A DNA stretch of 64,000 nucleotides from Rhodococcus pseudokoreensis. GTDB taxonomy: Bacteria; Actinomycetota; Actinomycetes; Mycobacteriales; Mycobacteriaceae. The translations under genes were made by a program, and so were the position numbers. The stretch lies in the NCBI RefSeq assembly GCF_017068395.1, contig NZ_CP070619.1, forward strand, positions 2,790,001-2,854,000. Reading direction: 5' to 3'. Shown here one piece after another: positions 8,666-20,591 of this stretch. Each line of letters opens with the position of its first letter. The first letter of the stretch is position 1. The notes under the pieces were generated by a model. The model searched no databases. It saw only the letters and a program-made list of their open reading frames with translations, and was not told the origin of the DNA.

Positions 8666-9616
8666 TCACATCACCCGGCCGCTGCGCTTGACCGCCTGCA
8701 CCACCATGTTGGTTTCCAGCGCCAGTGCGTCCGCCACCCACGGGGCGGTGGTGATGTAGTCGTAGAGCACCGACTCGTCGGGTGCGGCGATGTTCGCGAC
8801 CACCTGGTACTCGCCCGCCGTGCCCGCGGCGTACCGCACGTAGGGCATTTCGAGCATCCCCCGCACCAGCGGTTCGATCCGGTTGCGCTGCGTCTTGATG
8901 AACAGCATCGCCTCGGCCCGCAGCCCGAACAGCGCGGGATCCACCACCACCCGGAGACTGATCGCGCCCTCGGTGAGCAGTGACTGGACGCGCCGGCGGG
9001 CCGTCGCCTCGGACACCCCGGCGGTCCGGGCGAGGGCGGTGGTGCCCACCCGCCCGTTCTGCGTGAGTTCGCGGATGATGGTGCGGTCGACGGGATCCCG
9101 GGTGCCGCGCTCCAGGTCGGTGAGGAACGACGCCGGAGGCGCGACCCCGCCGATCCCTTCCTTCTCGGCCAGGGTCAGCACCCCGGCCTCCCATTCGCGG
9201 ACCGTGCGGAAGTACCGCAGCACGGGGTCCGTCCAGCTCCGGACGACGCCCATCGTCGCGGGCAGTTCGTCCATGACGAGTTTCGGGAGGCGGTCCCGGG
9301 ACACGTGGATCTCGGCCACGCAGTCGGCGGTGCCGGTGAGGATGTACACGAAGATGCAGTCGCTGCGCTGGGCGAGGGCGCTCGCCGCCACCCGCACCGT
9401 TCCCGGGGAGCACTGGAGGCGGACGATCGCGGTGCCGCCGCTGTTCGCGACGGCGGTGACGGCCACCCGGCTGGACTCGAGGAGCGCGATGCCGTGCCGG
9501 GTGACGTTCCGCTCGGGTTCGCCGAGCGCCTGGGCGATCCGGCTCCACGAGCACCGCCCGTCGACCTGGAGGGCAGCGACGATCCGCTGATCGAGCGAGA
9601 ACCTGCGTTCGGTCAT
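8666..9616 (-). CDS. Lrp/AsnC-family regulator with two DNA-binding domains
   Basis: A 316-residue protein about twice the length of a classical Lrp. An N-terminal AsnC-type HTH (residues ~1-60, SLDQRIVAALQVDGRCSWSRIAQALGEPERNV) and an effector-like segment are followed by a second HTH (~165-215, VDRTIIRELTQNGRVGTTALARTAGVSEATARRRVQ) and a second ligand-binding domain. It lies 71 bases behind the siderophore exporter on the same strand, with a small GGCGTC/GACGCC hairpin between, and ahead of the symporter operon. It could control either one, or amino-acid metabolism. The target is not evident. Confidence 0.85.
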   Translation of the reverse strand: MTERRFSLDQRIVAALQVDGRCSWSRIAQALGEPERNVTRHGIALLESSRVAVTAVANSGGTAIVRLQCSPGTVRVAASALAQRSDCIFVYILTGTADCVAEIHVSRDRLPKLVMDELPATMGVVRSWTDPVLRYFRTVREWEAGVLTLAEKEGIGGVAPPASFLTDLERGTRDPVDRTIIRELTQNGRVGTTALARTAGVSEATARRRVQSLLTEGAISLRVVVDPALFGLRAEAMLFIKTQRNRIEPLVRGMLEMPYVRYAAGTAGEYQVVANIAAPDESVLYDYITTAPWVADALALETNMVVQAVKRSGRVM

Positions 9617-9687
9617 TGCAGAACCCTGCCCTCCATGCCTTTGCGTCACGGACGGCGTCCTCGACGACGCCACGTGTGCATGCGATG

Positions 9688-10959
9688 TTAGGCCACGGGC
9701 GCCGGCGTCCGGCTCTCGTCCAGTCGGCGCAGGGCCGGCAGAATCGCCCAGAGCAGCACCGTCGCCACCAGCCCGGTGGCGCCGTAGACGGTCAGCGCCA
9801 GGTGTACCGGGACCACGGCCGCGACGACGCCCGCGACGAACGCGCCGACCGACGCACCGGCGGTGACCTGCGCGGTCCACACCCCGGCGATCCGCCCGTG
9901 GTACTCGTCCGGCGTGTACTTCTGGACCGTCGCGAAGCGGAGGATGTCGGCCACCGCCTCCCCGAAACCGTGCGCGAGCAGTCCGGCCACGGCGACGATC
10001 ACCGACCCGACCGCGCCTGCCCCGACCAGTCCGGCCGCGGAGATCAGCATCGCGAGGAACACGGCGAGACCGGAGCGTCGCACCGTGCCCGTCCAGCCGC
10101 TGGTGAGGGAACCGACGACGGCGCCGATCGCGGGCGCCGCGTACAGCAGGCCCATCGCCGCGGGTCCGACTCCGAGCACCTCGGCGGCGTATTCGGGAAT
10201 GAGGACCGCCCAGCCGGCGAGCAGCATCGACACGAAACCGGCGAGCAGCAGTCCGCCGATCACCCGGTCGCCGATCGCGAACCGGAATCCCCCGGCCACC
10301 GAGCGCAACGGCGACTCGGACACCTCGTTGGGCGGCGGCAGCGAGGGTAGCCGGGTGATGCAGAACGTCGTGATCGCCGTCGTGATCGCGGCCAGCGTGT
10401 AGTTGGCGCCGACCCCGCCGAGTGCGATCACCACACCGCCGAGCGCGGGACCGATCATCGATCCGAGGTCCGCGGTCAAGGCCATCAACGCCCCCGCCGC
10501 GGCCAGCTTGTCCCGCGGAATGAGGCTGGGGGTCACGGCCATCAGCGCCGTCGCCGAGATGCCGCCGCACGCCCCGTCCACCACGGCGCACAGGTAGATC
10601 ACCCACACCTGCGGTTCGGGAAGGAAACTGTTGACGGCCAGCACCGCGAAGAACACCCCGGCCGTGCCGCGGGCGATCGCGATGACCCGTCGGCGATCAC
10701 ACCGGTCGGCGAGTGCGCCGCCGACGAACGTGGCACCGAACGTGGTGAGGCCCAGCACCGTTGCGACGGCCGCCACGTGCGCGGTGGAGCCGGTGAGGTC
10801 GTACATCTGCAGGGGGATCGCCACGACGAGGAAGCCGAGCCCGAAGATCGACACCACCCGCGCGACGAAGATGTACCGGAACTCGCGGCTCGTCCGCAGC
10901 GGGTCGATGTCGATGACCAGTTTGTCGAGGATCCGCACGAGGATCGAGCCCCGATTCAC
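9688..10959 (-). CDS. MFS exporter, EntS-like (probable siderophore export)
   Basis: A 423-residue major facilitator with about twelve hydrophobic segments, MFS motif A-type loops (ADRCDRRRVIAIARG) and the SREFRYIFVARVVSIFGLGFLVVAIPLQMYDLTGS entry typical of EntS/YbdA-type proteins. The GTG start at 10959 overlaps the stop of the aryl-carrier gene as GTGA, so it is translated as part of the siderophore operon. By that context it most likely exports the apo-siderophore across the cytoplasmic membrane. An in-frame extension to 11046 overlaps the carrier gene and has no conserved content. Confidence 0.85.
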   Translation of the reverse strand: MNRGSILVRILDKLVIDIDPLRTSREFRYIFVARVVSIFGLGFLVVAIPLQMYDLTGSTAHVAAVATVLGLTTFGATFVGGALADRCDRRRVIAIARGTAGVFFAVLAVNSFLPEPQVWVIYLCAVVDGACGGISATALMAVTPSLIPRDKLAAAGALMALTADLGSMIGPALGGVVIALGGVGANYTLAAITTAITTFCITRLPSLPPPNEVSESPLRSVAGGFRFAIGDRVIGGLLLAGFVSMLLAGWAVLIPEYAAEVLGVGPAAMGLLYAAPAIGAVVGSLTSGWTGTVRRSGLAVFLAMLISAAGLVGAGAVGSVIVAVAGLLAHGFGEAVADILRFATVQKYTPDEYHGRIAGVWTAQVTAGASVGAFVAGVVAAVVPVHLALTVYGATGLVATVLLWAILPALRRLDESRTPAPVA

Positions 10960-11195
10960 TTCGCCACGAGCTCGTCGACCCAGTTGTCGAGAACCGGTGT
11001 GCTGGCCAGCGTCACGAAGTCGACGTCCGCTCCGGCGTTGCGCCATTCCTCGACGAGCGCCATCAGCCGCACCGAGTCGAGTCCCTGATCGACCAGGCTC
11101 ACGTCGGCCAGCAGTTCGTCCGATTCGACGTCGAGGATGCGCGCCGTGTCGGCGAAGATCTGTGCCCGGTCGAGCGTTCCGTTGTTGTCGGTCAT
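10956..11195 (-). CDS. stand-alone aryl carrier protein (ArCP)
   Basis: A 79-residue carrier domain with the phosphopantetheine attachment motif DQGLDSVRLM (serine at residue ~43). The DSVR form, rather than DSL, is typical of aryl carrier domains such as the C-terminal part of EntB and DhbB. It would hold 2,3-dihydroxybenzoate as a thioester after loading by the DHB-AMP ligase and pass it to the first condensation domain of the 21.7-29.5 kb NRPS. It is unusual in lacking the N-terminal isochorismatase domain found in EntB/DhbB. AGGGAGA precedes the ATG. It follows the second NRPS by 35 bases and overlaps the exporter. Confidence 0.88.
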   Translation of the reverse strand: MTDNNGTLDRAQIFADTARILDVESDELLADVSLVDQGLDSVRLMALVEEWRNAGADVDFVTLASTPVLDNWVDELVAK

Positions 11196-11230
11196 GCCAT
11201 CTCCCTTGTGGACTATCCGATTGATTTCGT

Positions 11231-14200
11231 TTACTTCGTTTCCGACGAGACCGCGACCAGTGCGGTCACGGCCTGCACCCACCGGTCCGCGAGGATCCGG
11301 GTGGATTCGGCGGTGAGAACGCCGTCCGCTGCGGCGAATTCGCAGTCCAGCACGGGGCCGTCCGCGGTGTCCTCGGTGATCGCGTCCACCTGCAGGACGT
11401 GGTCGAGGGGGGTGGCGGGGTCGACCGAGCCACCGAGCGCCACACCTTCCGGCGCCCCCGACCACGCCGAACCGGCGGACTCGCCGAGCGTCATCCGGCC
11501 CAGGTAGTTGAAGACCACCGCCGGCGCCCGGTACCCGTCGAAGCGGTCGGCGAACTCCGGGTTGAGGCGGCGGAGCAGACCGAAGCCGATTCCGTTGTCC
11601 GGCACGGACTGCAGCGACCGGGACACCTGGTCGAGCGCGACCGCGGCCGCGGGTCCCCCGGCGATCGCGTCGGCGACGTCGATCCCGCCGAGGTCGAGTG
11701 CGACCGGGAACATCGACGTGAACCAGCCGACGGTGCGGGCGATGTCGGCGCCCGGCACCACCTGCTCCTCGCGGCCGTGGCCCTCCAGGTCGACACGGAC
11801 GACGTCGCCGCCGCGCTCGGACGCCACCGCCAGGGCGAGCGCCGCGAGCAGGACGTCGTTGACGGCTCCCGCCGCGAGCACGCGTTCCGTGACGTCCGCC
11901 GGCACGCGGACGGAGATCGAGCAGGTGGACGACACCGTGTCCAGGGCCGGGTCGAGCGGGCGGACGCCGAGTTGCGGTTCGTCCGTCTCGACCGCGCTCT
12001 GCCAGTGCGACCATCCCGCGGTGATCCGCTCGCTGGTCGCGGCCGCCGCGAGCCCGGCGGCCCAGGCCCGGAACGACGTTCCCGCCGAGTCCAGCGACAC
12101 CTGTTCCCCCGCGGTGACCTGCGAGACGGCGAGAGCGAGGTCCGGCACCAGGATCCGCCACGACACGCCGTCGACCACCAGGTGGTGCACGGCCACGAAG
12201 ACGCGTCCGCGCGTGCCGGGACCGAAGTCGAAGAACACCACCTGCAGCATCACCCCGGTCGCCGGGTCCAGCGCGGAGTACGCCCGCTCGCGTTCGGCGG
12301 AGAACAGGGCCCGCCACCCGTCCGCGGGCAGCGCGGAGGCGTCGACGCGCCGCACGAGCGGTGCGACCGCACCGACCGTCTCCGGCACCGCCCAGTCCGG
12401 TTCGCCGCCGGTGACCACGAACCGCGACCGCAGCAGGTGATGCGTCCCGAGCAGACCCTCGACGGCCCGTTCCAGCACCGGAACGTCCAGTCCGAGCGGT
12501 GCCACCAGCAGCCGTGCCTGCGAGAAGCGGCTGAGGTCGCCGCCCCATTCGAGAGGCTCCCACACGATCGGGGTGAGCGGGACGTCGCCGACGGCGTCCG
12601 CCTCGGTGGCTCCGACGGTCGTCCCCGGCACGTCCGCGATGCCGGCGAGCGCGCCGAGCCCCCCGGCGGTGCGGAGTTCGAACACCTGCCGGGCGCTGAC
12701 CTGCAGGCCCGCGGACCGCAGCCGGGACACCAGCTGAATCGACACGATGGAATCACCACCGAGAGCGAAGAAGTCGTCCTCGACACCCACCCGCTCGAGC
12801 CCGAGCACGTCCGCGAACACCGTGCACAGCGTCGCCTCCGTGTCGTTCCGCGGCTCACCCGACCCGACGAGGGCGCCGAAGTCCGGTTCGGGCAGCGCCT
12901 TCCGATCGACCTTGCCGTTGGCGGTGACGGGGAACGCCCCCACCACGACGACCGCCGCCGGCACCATGTAGTCGGGCAGACGTTCCGCGACCACCGACCG
13001 CACCACGGCCGGGTCGAGCGCGCCGTCGACGGTGACGTAGCCGACGAGGCGGCGCACACCCCGATCGTCGGTGTGCGCGATCGCAATTGCGTCGCGGACA
13101 CCCGCCACCGCGGCGAGCGCCGATTCCACCTCGCCGAGTTCGACGCGGAACCCGCGGATCTTCACCTGATCGTCGGCGCGCCCAACGTATTCGAGACCGA
13201 GACCCGTCGGGGTCCACCGCACCACGTCACCGGTGCGGTACATGCGCTCCCCCGCGGCGCCGAACGGGTCGGGCACGAAGCGACCCGATGTGAGGTCCGG
13301 TCTGCCCAGGTAGCCGCGGGCCACACCGTCACCCGCGAGGTACAACTCACCGGCGACACCGGCGGGCACCGGTCGCAGCAGCCGATCCAGAACGTAGGCG
13401 GTGCCACCGTGGACGGCCCGCCCGAGCAGCGGCTCCTCGGCGTCGGCGGCCTTCGCGATCAGCGCGTCGACGGTGCACTCGGTGGGCCCGTACAGGTTGA
13501 ACGCCCGGCCGTCCGCGACGTCGCGCAGTGTCCGCCAGAGCGCCGGGTTGACCGCTTCGCCGCCGAAACCGACGGTGGCCGGAACGTGTTCGTGCTCGTA
13601 CAGTCCGGCGGCGACCATCCGGTCGAGGAACGACGGGGTCACCTCGAGGAAGTCGAGGCGGTGCTCCATCGTCTGCCGGACCATCAGGTCCGGGTCACGC
13701 ATCGTTTCCTCGTCGAACACGTGCACGGTGTGGCCGTCGAGCAGCCACAGCGTCGGCTGCCAGGACGCATCGAAGCTGAACGACCACGCGTGCCCGACGC
13801 CGATGCTGTCGCGACCGGCCGCGGCCGCCGTCGGCACGTACAGGGACTCCCGGTGGCTGTGGAAGAGGTTGAGCAGGTTCGCATGCGTGATCGACACGCC
13901 CTTCGGGACGCCGGTGGACCCGGACGTGTAGATCACGTACACGGTGTTGGCGCCGCGCAGCGGGGACCGTCGGTCGGTGTCGGTGACAGGTGTGCCCGGC
14001 AGTGCCGCGAGGCGCCCCTGCACGGCCGGGTCGTCCAGCACCAGCAGGCTCGCCCCGGAACCCGACAGGATCCCGCCGAGTTCCCCGGCGACGGTCGCCG
14101 TGCTCACCACCACGGTGGGCCGCGCATCCGACACCATGTGCGCGAGCCGATCCGCCGGGTACCCGGGATCCATCGGCACGTACGCGCCGCCCGCGGAGAC

Positions 14201-17200
14201 GACCGCGAAGATGGCCACGACCATGTCGGTGGTCCGCGGCAGCGCGAGGCCCACCTTCGACTCCGGGCCGACGCCCGCGTCGATCAGAAGTCGCGCGAGT
14301 CGCGCTGCCCGCGCGCCGAGTTCCGCGAACGTCAGCGTGGCGTCGCCGCAGACCACGGCTGTCGTGCCGGGAGTGCGGTCGGCCTGCGCGGCGAACAACT
14401 CCGCGACGGTCGAGAACCCGGACGTTGCCGCGGGTTCCGTGACCGCCCACTCTCCGAGCACCTGCGCGCGCTCGGACTGCGACAGCACGTCGATGCGCGC
14501 GGTCGGCAGCGTCCGGTCCGCGGCGAGCTGTTCGAGGATCCGCACCAGCCGTTCACCCAGCACGGTGGCCTCGGCGTTCGTGAACAGGGCGGGCTGGTAC
14601 TCCAGCATCAGGTCGAGTTCGCCTTCGAGCCCCGCGACGAGGACGAGCGGGAAGTTGGTGGCGTCCTGCCCTTCCGAGTGCGACACCCGGATCCCGCCTG
14701 CCCGCTGCGCCGCCTCCAGCGCCTCGGTGTCGACGGGGTAGCTCTCGAACACGATGAGGCTGTCGAACATCTCGCCGATGCCGACCTTGCGCTGGATGTC
14801 GGACAACCCCACGTACTGGTGGTCCATCACCTTGTTCTGCTCGCCCTGCACCCGCCGCAGGAACTCGTCGACCGTCTCCTGCGGGCGGACGCCGACACGC
14901 ACCGGCACCGTGTTGATGAACAACCCGACCATGGTCTCGATGCCGGGCACGTCGGGCACCCGGCCGGAGACGATGGCACCGAACACGACGTCGGGACGGT
15001 TCAGCACCGAGCCGAGCAGCAGACCCCACGCGGCCTGCACCGCGGTGTTGACGGTAATGCCCAGACTCCGGCTGAGTTCGAGCAGAGCACCGGACAGCCC
15101 CTCGGGCACGGGAACAACGATCTCGCCGGGGATCTGCGGGTCGAGCGAGGATCCGGCGGCGGCCAGCAGCGTGGGCTCCTCGACCCCGGCGAGGGCGTCC
15201 GTCCACACCGCGAGGCCGCGCTCGGTGTCCTGTGCCTTCAGCCACGTCAGGTAGTCGGAGTAGGGGCGGACCGGCCTCAGCACCGACGGATCGGCCGCCG
15301 CGCCGTACAGCTGGATCAGTTCCTGGATCAGCAACGGGGTCGACCACCCGTCGAGCAGGAGGTGGTGGGCGGTGAACACCAGCCGGTACCGGCTCTCCCC
15401 CACCCGGACGAGCGTGAAGCGCAGCAGCGGCGCCGTGTTCGGGTCGAACCGCAGGTTCCGGTCGTCGTCGAGCAGGGCCGACCACTCCGCGGCGGCGTCG
15501 TCCTCGGGCAGCCGGTGCAGGTCCGTCTCCTGCCACGGCAGGATCGCCTCGTCCAGGACGACCCCGATCGGTTCTCCGGCCGCGCTGATCCGGAAACCGG
15601 TGCGCAGGTTGGCGTGCCGTGCCACCAGTGCCTCCGCGGACCGGCGCAGCACCGCGGTGTCGAGCGCGCCCTCGATGTCCAGGACGGTGCGCATCGTGTA
15701 GACGTCCACACCGGTGGTGTCGAGTCCGGACAGGAAGAACATGCCCTGCTGCAGCGGGGTGAGGGGGACGACGTCATCGACTGCCGCGCCGGCGTTCTCG
15801 CGGGCCTCGTGTTCGAGGGCGACCAGATCGGTCAGCGGCAGCGTGTCGTGGGTGAGGTCGGACGGGGACAGACCGCCCGCGGCCGGGTCCGTGGCGTGCC
15901 GGGTGAGCGCGGTGAGCGCCTCGACCCACACGTCGGCGATGCGGGCGGCGTCGTCGGCGTCCAGCACGGCGTCCGCGGCGGTGAACACGCAGCTGAGAAC
16001 GGGACCGTCCGCAGTGTCCTCGGTGATCGCGTTGACGTCGAGGACGTGGTCGAGGGGGGTGCCGGGGTCGACGGTCCCGCCGAGCGCATCCGCCTCGGGT
16101 GCGCCGGACCAGGCGCCGTCGGTGTTCTCCCCCAGCGTCATCCGCCCGAGATAGTTGAACATCACGGACGGCGGCCGGTAGTCGTCGAATCGGCCGGTGT
16201 ACTCCGGGTTGAGCCGGGACAGCAACCCGAAGCCGATGCCACTGTCCGGCACGGACCGCAGGGATTCCTTCACCCGGCGGAGCGCGAGTCCGGCGGCCGG
16301 ACCGCCCGCGAGGACGTCGGCCGGGTCGAGGGACGAAAGGTCGAGTGCCACCGGGTACAGCGACGTGAACCATCCGACGGTGCGGGAGATGTCGGCGCCC
16401 GGCACGACCTGTTCCTCACGGCCGTGCCCCTCGAGGTCCACGCGGACGACCGTTCCTCCGCGCACCGACGCCACTGCCACGGCCAGCGCGGTGAGCAGAA
16501 CGTCGTTGACGCCGGCACGGAAGGCGGCGGGAACGGTGGTGAGCACCTGCGCGGTGACGTCCGCGGGGACGTGCACCTCCACCGACCGTGCGGATGCGAC
16601 GGTGTCGCGGGTGCGGTCGAGCGGCCGGTGTCCCAGCGCGGGTTCGGCGGCGTTCACCGCGGCCTCCCAGACCGGCCAGCCCGCCGTGACCCGGTCCGAT
16701 GCCGCGGCCTCGACGAGGCCCGTCGCCCAGCCGCGGAACGAGGTCCCGGCAGGTTCGAGCGCCACCGGGCGGCCTGCCGCGATCTGCTCGACCGCCGACG
16801 CGAGGTCCGGCACCAGAATCCGCCACGACACGCCGTCGACCACCAGGTGGTGGACGGCGGCGAAGACCCGGCCCTGCCGGTCGGGTCCGAAGTCGAAGAA
16901 CACCACCTGCAGCATCACCCCGGCCGCCGGGTCCAGCGCGGCGTAGGCCCGCTCCCGCTCGGCCTCGAACAGCGTCGGCCACGCATCGGCGTCCGGCACC
17001 GCCACGCGGCGTACCGGATTCGGCCCCTCATCGACCGAATTCGGCACCGTCCACTGCGGCGTCCCGTCCGTCACGGCGAACCGCGACCGCAGCAGGGGGT
17101 GCGTCGCGAGAAGCGCCCGTACGGCCCCGGTGAGGACGGGTTCGGTCAGGCCTGCCGGTGCGCGCAGCAACCGGGCCTGCGCGAAGCGGTCCAGATTTCC

Positions 17201-20200
17201 GCCCTGGCGCAGGGCTTCCCACACGATCGGGGTCACCGGCACGTCGCCCTCGGCGGGCACCTCCACGGTGTCCGGGATCGCGGCGCCCGACTCCGCGTCC
17301 ACGGCGGCGGCGAGCCGCTCGGCGGTCCGCAGCTCGAAGACCTGCCGCGCCGTCACCCGGAGGTCGTCGCGGCGCGCCCGCGACACCAGTTGGATGGACA
17401 CGATGGAATCGCCGCCGAGAGCGAAGAAGTCGTCCTCGACGCCGACCCGGTCGAGTCCGAGTACCTCGGCGAACACCGCGCACAGGGCGGCCTCGGTGTC
17501 GGTACGCGGCTCGCCCGACCCGGCCAGCGCACCGAAGTCCGGCTCCGGCAGCGCCTTCCGGTCGACCTTCCCGTTCGCGGTCACCGGGAGCGAGTCCAGG
17601 ACGATCACGACCGCGGGAATCATGTAGTCCGGCAGTCGTTCCCCGGCGGCGGATCGCACCGCCGCCGGCGACGGCGCCGCCGATCCGTCGACGGTGACGT
17701 AGCCGACGAGGCGGCGCACGTCCCGCTCGTCCGTGTGCGCGAGCACCACGGCGTCCCGCACCCCGGCGACCGCCGCGAGTGCCGTTTCCACGTCACCGAG
17801 TTCCACCCGGAATCCGCGGATCTTCACCTGGTCGTCGCCGCGGCCCACGTACTCGAGCGCCCCGTCCGCGGTCCACCGCACCACGTCGCCCGTGCGGTAC
17901 ATGCGCTGACCCGGAGCGCCGAACGGGTCGGGAACGAACCGTCCCGACGTCAGATCGGGCCGTCCCAAATATCCGCGGGCCACACCGGCCCCGGCCACGT
18001 GGAGCTCACCGGCGACGCCGGGCGGGACCGGGCGCAGCCACCCGTCGAGGACGTACACGGACGTACCGGGCGTCGGTCCGCCGATGGCCACGGTGCCACC
18101 GGAGATCCGGGCGAACGCCGCGTCGACGGTGCATTCGGTGGGACCGTAGAAGTTGTAGGCCTCGACACCGCCGGTGCCCGCCAGCCGTTCCCACAGGGCG
18201 GGGGTGACCGCCTCGCCGCCCACCGTGACCTTCGCCGGCCGGTGGGATGCCCCCGGGTCGAGGAGTCCCTCGTCGAGAAGCTGATTCATCAGCACCGGCA
18301 CGCTGTCCACGTAGTCGATGCGGTTGGCCCGCACGTACTCCACGACGAACGCGGTGTCCGACCGCCGCTCCTCCGGCAGGATGTGGAGGGCGTGCCCCTC
18401 GAACAGCCACGTCAGCGCGGCCACGGAGGAGTCGAACGCGAACGGGTAGGTCAGCAGCACCCGCCACGGGCCTTCGGCCGCGGTGCGGCCCGCGGCCGGC
18501 TGCATCGTCGTCGCACGCTGCGCGCCGTGGAGGTCGAGCAGGTTGGCGTGGCTGACGGTGACGCCCTTCGGCAGACCCGTCGATCCCGACGTGTAGATGA
18601 CGTAGGCGGCGTTGTCGGTGTGCAGCCGGGTGCGGCGTTCGGACTCGGTCACGGGGCCCGTGGGCAGCGCGGCGAGTTCCGCCGCGACGGCCGGGTCGTC
18701 GAGTGTCACGACGCGCACCCCGTCCAGCACCGCGGCGAGCTTCGGCGACACGGCTCCGGTGGTCACCACGACGGTCGGCGCCGAGTCGGACACCATGTGC
18801 GAGAGCCGGTCCGCCGGGTACGACGGGTCCAGCGGCAGGTACGCGCCGCCCGCGGTGAGGACGGCGGCGATCGCGACGACCGTCTCGGCGGACCGCGGCA
18901 GCGCCAGACCCACCCGCGATTCGGGTCCGACGCCGGCGGCGATCAGCAGACGCGCGAGGCGCGCGGATTCGGACGCCAGTTCGGCGAACGTCAGGGACGT
19001 GTCTCCGTAGACGACGGCCGGGTTGTGCGGGGTCCGCGACATCTGCTCGGACAGCAGGTCTGCGACGGTCGGGAAGCCGGATTCGACCGCGGGTTTCGCG
19101 ACGGCCCATTCGGCGAGGACGAGTTCGCGCTCGGGTGCCGTCAGCGCCGCGACGGACGCGGCGCGTGCGTTGCCGCCTGCGGCGAGCGTGCCCAGGATGT
19201 GCAGCAGCCGTGCGCCGATCCGTTCGGCGTCGGCGTCGCTGAACAGCGTCGGCCGGTAGTCGACGATCAGCTTCAGCGTCTCGGCGACACCGGCGGTGAG
19301 GACGAGCGGGTAGTTGGTGCCGTCGTGGCCGTCGACACCGGCGATGGACACACCGCCGTCGCGCTGGGCGCGTTCGAGGGCGTCGCGGTCGACGGGGTAG
19401 CTCTCGAAGATGGTCAGGGTGTCGAACAGCTCACCGAGTCCGGTGTCGCGCTGGATGTCCGAGAGCCCGACGTACTGGTGGTCGAGGGTGCGGGCCTGCC
19501 CCTGCTGCACCCGCTGCAGCAGGTCGCGCACCGTTTCGGCGGCGTCGAGACGCACCCGCACGGGCACGGTGTTGATGAACAGCCCGACCATCGACTCGAC
19601 TCCCGCCAACTCGGGCGGACGTCCGGAGACGGTGGCGCCGAACACCACGTCGTCGCGGCCGAGCAGCCCGGACAGCAGCAGCGCCCAGCCGGTCTGGAGC
19701 ACGGTGTTGAGGGTGACCCCGCTCGTGCGGGCGACCTCGGCGAGCGAGTCGCCGAGGCCGGCGGGGACGTCGAGTTCGAGGACCCGGGAGTCGGTGGTGA
19801 CGCGGGTCGAGCCCGGCGGGGTGAGCAGGCACGGCTCGTCGAGACCCGCCAGGGTTTCCTGCCACAGTGCCCGGGCGCGGTCGTGGTCCTGCCGCCCGAG
19901 CCAGGCGAGGTAGTCGCTGTACTTGCGCACGGCGGGAAGACCGTTCGCGGTGCCGCCCGCCGCGTAGATCTCGAGGAGTTCCCGCACCAGGATCGGTGTG
20001 GACCAGCCGTCGACCACGATGTGGTGCGCGGTGAAGAGGAGCCGGACGGTGTCGGGGGCGAGTCGCACCAGCAGCCACCGGACCAGCGGCGGCGTGGCGA
20101 GATCGAACCAGGTCCGGAGGTCGTCGGCCAGCAGTTCGGCGATCCGCCGTTCCTGTTCCGCCGGGTCGTGTTCCGTGAGGTCGACGGTCCGCCACGGCAC

Positions 20201-20485
20201 CTCCACCGCGCGGACGACGAGTCCCGCGTGGCGCCCGTCCTTGCGGGGCCGGAAGCACGTGCGCATTACCGCGTGCCGGTCGAGGAGGGCCTGCGCGGAC
20301 GCCCGCATCCGGTCGTCGTCGACCGGTCCGTCCAGCCGGATCACCGATTGCACCGTGTACACATCGGGTTCCGCACTGCCCGTGTCGTCCCCGTCGTCCG
20401 GTGCGGCGACCGTGCTGAGGAACAGCAGGCCCTGCTGGAGCGGCGAGAGCGGAACGATGTCTTCGAGCGCAGAAGTGCGGGTCAT
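11231..20485 (-). CDS. non-ribosomal peptide synthetase, C-A-T-E-C-A-T-E
   Basis: A 3084-residue, two-module synthetase. Module 1: condensation (~1-445, HHIVVDG ~153), adenylation (~470-990, [11 protein letters not shown] ~632, NFYGPTECT ~779), carrier (LGGDS ~1024), epimerisation (~1090-1540, [10 protein letters not shown] ~1213). Module 2 repeats this: C (~1570-2000, HHLLLDG ~1707), A (~2020-2520), T (LGGDS ~2577), E (~2640-3065, [10 protein letters not shown] ~2768). All catalytic histidines and carrier serines are present. By-eye specificity residues (GrsA 235-331 numbering) are DSADTGFVD and DAQEGGLVD; the acidic position 278 and Asp331 suggest basic amino acids. The protein ends with the E domain and has no thioesterase or reductase. 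It probably acts after the 21.7-29.5 kb NRPS and adds D-residues 3 and 4. Confidence 0.9.
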   Translation of the reverse strand: MTRTSALEDIVPLSPLQQGLLFLSTVAAPDDGDDTGSAEPDVYTVQSVIRLDGPVDDDRMRASAQALLDRHAVMRTCFRPRKDGRHAGLVVRAVEVPWRTVDLTEHDPAEQERRIAELLADDLRTWFDLATPPLVRWLLVRLAPDTVRLLFTAHHIVVDGWSTPILVRELLEIYAAGGTANGLPAVRKYSDYLAWLGRQDHDRARALWQETLAGLDEPCLLTPPGSTRVTTDSRVLELDVPAGLGDSLAEVARTSGVTLNTVLQTGWALLLSGLLGRDDVVFGATVSGRPPELAGVESMVGLFINTVPVRVRLDAAETVRDLLQRVQQGQARTLDHQYVGLSDIQRDTGLGELFDTLTIFESYPVDRDALERAQRDGGVSIAGVDGHDGTNYPLVLTAGVAETLKLIVDYRPTLFSDADAERIGARLLHILGTLAAGGNARAASVAALTAPERELVLAEWAVAKPAVESGFPTVADLLSEQMSRTPHNPAVVYGDTSLTFAELASESARLARLLIAAGVGPESRVGLALPRSAETVVAIAAVLTAGGAYLPLDPSYPADRLSHMVSDSAPTVVVTTGAVSPKLAAVLDGVRVVTLDDPAVAAELAALPTGPVTESERRTRLHTDNAAYVIYTSGSTGLPKGVTVSHANLLDLHGAQRATTMQPAAGRTAAEGPWRVLLTYPFAFDSSVAALTWLFEGHALHILPEERRSDTAFVVEYVRANRIDYVDSVPVLMNQLLDEGLLDPGASHRPAKVTVGGEAVTPALWERLAGTGGVEAYNFYGPTECTVDAAFARISGGTVAIGGPTPGTSVYVLDGWLRPVPPGVAGELHVAGAGVARGYLGRPDLTSGRFVPDPFGAPGQRMYRTGDVVRWTADGALEYVGRGDDQVKIRGFRVELGDVETALAAVAGVRDAVVLAHTDERDVRRLVGYVTVDGSAAPSPAAVRSAAGERLPDYMIPAVVIVLDSLPVTANGKVDRKALPEPDFGALAGSGEPRTDTEAALCAVFAEVLGLDRVGVEDDFFALGGDSIVSIQLVSRARRDDLRVTARQVFELRTAERLAAAVDAESGAAIPDTVEVPAEGDVPVTPIVWEALRQGGNLDRFAQARLLRAPAGLTEPVLTGAVRALLATHPLLRSRFAVTDGTPQWTVPNSVDEGPNPVRRVAVPDADAWPTLFEAERERAYAALDPAAGVMLQVVFFDFGPDRQGRVFAAVHHLVVDGVSWRILVPDLASAVEQIAAGRPVALEPAGTSFRGWATGLVEAAASDRVTAGWPVWEAAVNAAEPALGHRPLDRTRDTVASARSVEVHVPADVTAQVLTTVPAAFRAGVNDVLLTALAVAVASVRGGTVVRVDLEGHGREEQVVPGADISRTVGWFTSLYPVALDLSSLDPADVLAGGPAAGLALRRVKESLRSVPDSGIGFGLLSRLNPEYTGRFDDYRPPSVMFNYLGRMTLGENTDGAWSGAPEADALGGTVDPGTPLDHVLDVNAITEDTADGPVLSCVFTAADAVLDADDAARIADVWVEALTALTRHATDPAAGGLSPSDLTHDTLPLTDLVALEHEARENAGAAVDDVVPLTPLQQGMFFLSGLDTTGVDVYTMRTVLDIEGALDTAVLRRSAEALVARHANLRTGFRISAAGEPIGVVLDEAILPWQETDLHRLPEDDAAAEWSALLDDDRNLRFDPNTAPLLRFTLVRVGESRYRLVFTAHHLLLDGWSTPLLIQELIQLYGAAADPSVLRPVRPYSDYLTWLKAQDTERGLAVWTDALAGVEEPTLLAAAGSSLDPQIPGEIVVPVPEGLSGALLELSRSLGITVNTAVQAAWGLLLGSVLNRPDVVFGAIVSGRVPDVPGIETMVGLFINTVPVRVGVRPQETVDEFLRRVQGEQNKVMDHQYVGLSDIQRKVGIGEMFDSLIVFESYPVDTEALEAAQRAGGIRVSHSEGQDATNFPLVLVAGLEGELDLMLEYQPALFTNAEATVLGERLVRILEQLAADRTLPTARIDVLSQSERAQVLGEWAVTEPAATSGFSTVAELFAAQADRTPGTTAVVCGDATLTFAELGARAARLARLLIDAGVGPESKVGLALPRTTDMVVAIFAVVSAGGAYVPMDPGYPADRLAHMVSDARPTVVVSTATVAGELGGILSGSGASLLVLDDPAVQGRLAALPGTPVTDTDRRSPLRGANTVYVIYTSGSTGVPKGVSITHANLLNLFHSHRESLYVPTAAAAGRDSIGVGHAWSFSFDASWQPTLWLLDGHTVHVFDEETMRDPDLMVRQTMEHRLDFLEVTPSFLDRMVAAGLYEHEHVPATVGFGGEAVNPALWRTLRDVADGRAFNLYGPTECTVDALIAKAADAEEPLLGRAVHGGTAYVLDRLLRPVPAGVAGELYLAGDGVARGYLGRPDLTSGRFVPDPFGAAGERMYRTGDVVRWTPTGLGLEYVGRADDQVKIRGFRVELGEVESALAAVAGVRDAIAIAHTDDRGVRRLVGYVTVDGALDPAVVRSVVAERLPDYMVPAAVVVVGAFPVTANGKVDRKALPEPDFGALVGSGEPRNDTEATLCTVFADVLGLERVGVEDDFFALGGDSIVSIQLVSRLRSAGLQVSARQVFELRTAGGLGALAGIADVPGTTVGATEADAVGDVPLTPIVWEPLEWGGDLSRFSQARLLVAPLGLDVPVLERAVEGLLGTHHLLRSRFVVTGGEPDWAVPETVGAVAPLVRRVDASALPADGWRALFSAERERAYSALDPATGVMLQVVFFDFGPGTRGRVFVAVHHLVVDGVSWRILVPDLALAVSQVTAGEQVSLDSAGTSFRAWAAGLAAAATSERITAGWSHWQSAVETDEPQLGVRPLDPALDTVSSTCSISVRVPADVTERVLAAGAVNDVLLAALALAVASERGGDVVRVDLEGHGREEQVVPGADIARTVGWFTSMFPVALDLGGIDVADAIAGGPAAAVALDQVSRSLQSVPDNGIGFGLLRRLNPEFADRFDGYRAPAVVFNYLGRMTLGESAGSAWSGAPEGVALGGSVDPATPLDHVLQVDAITEDTADGPVLDCEFAAADGVLTAESTRILADRWVQAVTALVAVSSETK

Positions 20486-20543
20486 CTCAGTTTTCCGGTT
20501 CGGGTGGACCGCCGCGAGCGGACGGGCGGGGTGGATCGGAGAC

Positions 20544-20583
20544 GGTTCGGCCCCCGGGCCCGAATGGACCCGGGGGCCGAACC
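20544..20583 (-). terminator. strong intra-cluster hairpin between the lipoprotein and second NRPS genes
   Basis: A perfect 15-bp GC-rich stem (GGTTCGGCCCCCGGG / CCCGGGGGCCGAACC) with a 10-base loop starts 8 bases past the lipoprotein stop and ends about 58 bases before the NRPS start. It probably terminates or attenuates lipoprotein transcripts, so the downstream NRPS would be expressed less or from its own promoter. Confidence 0.75.
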
Positions 20584-20591
20584 CGACTGTG

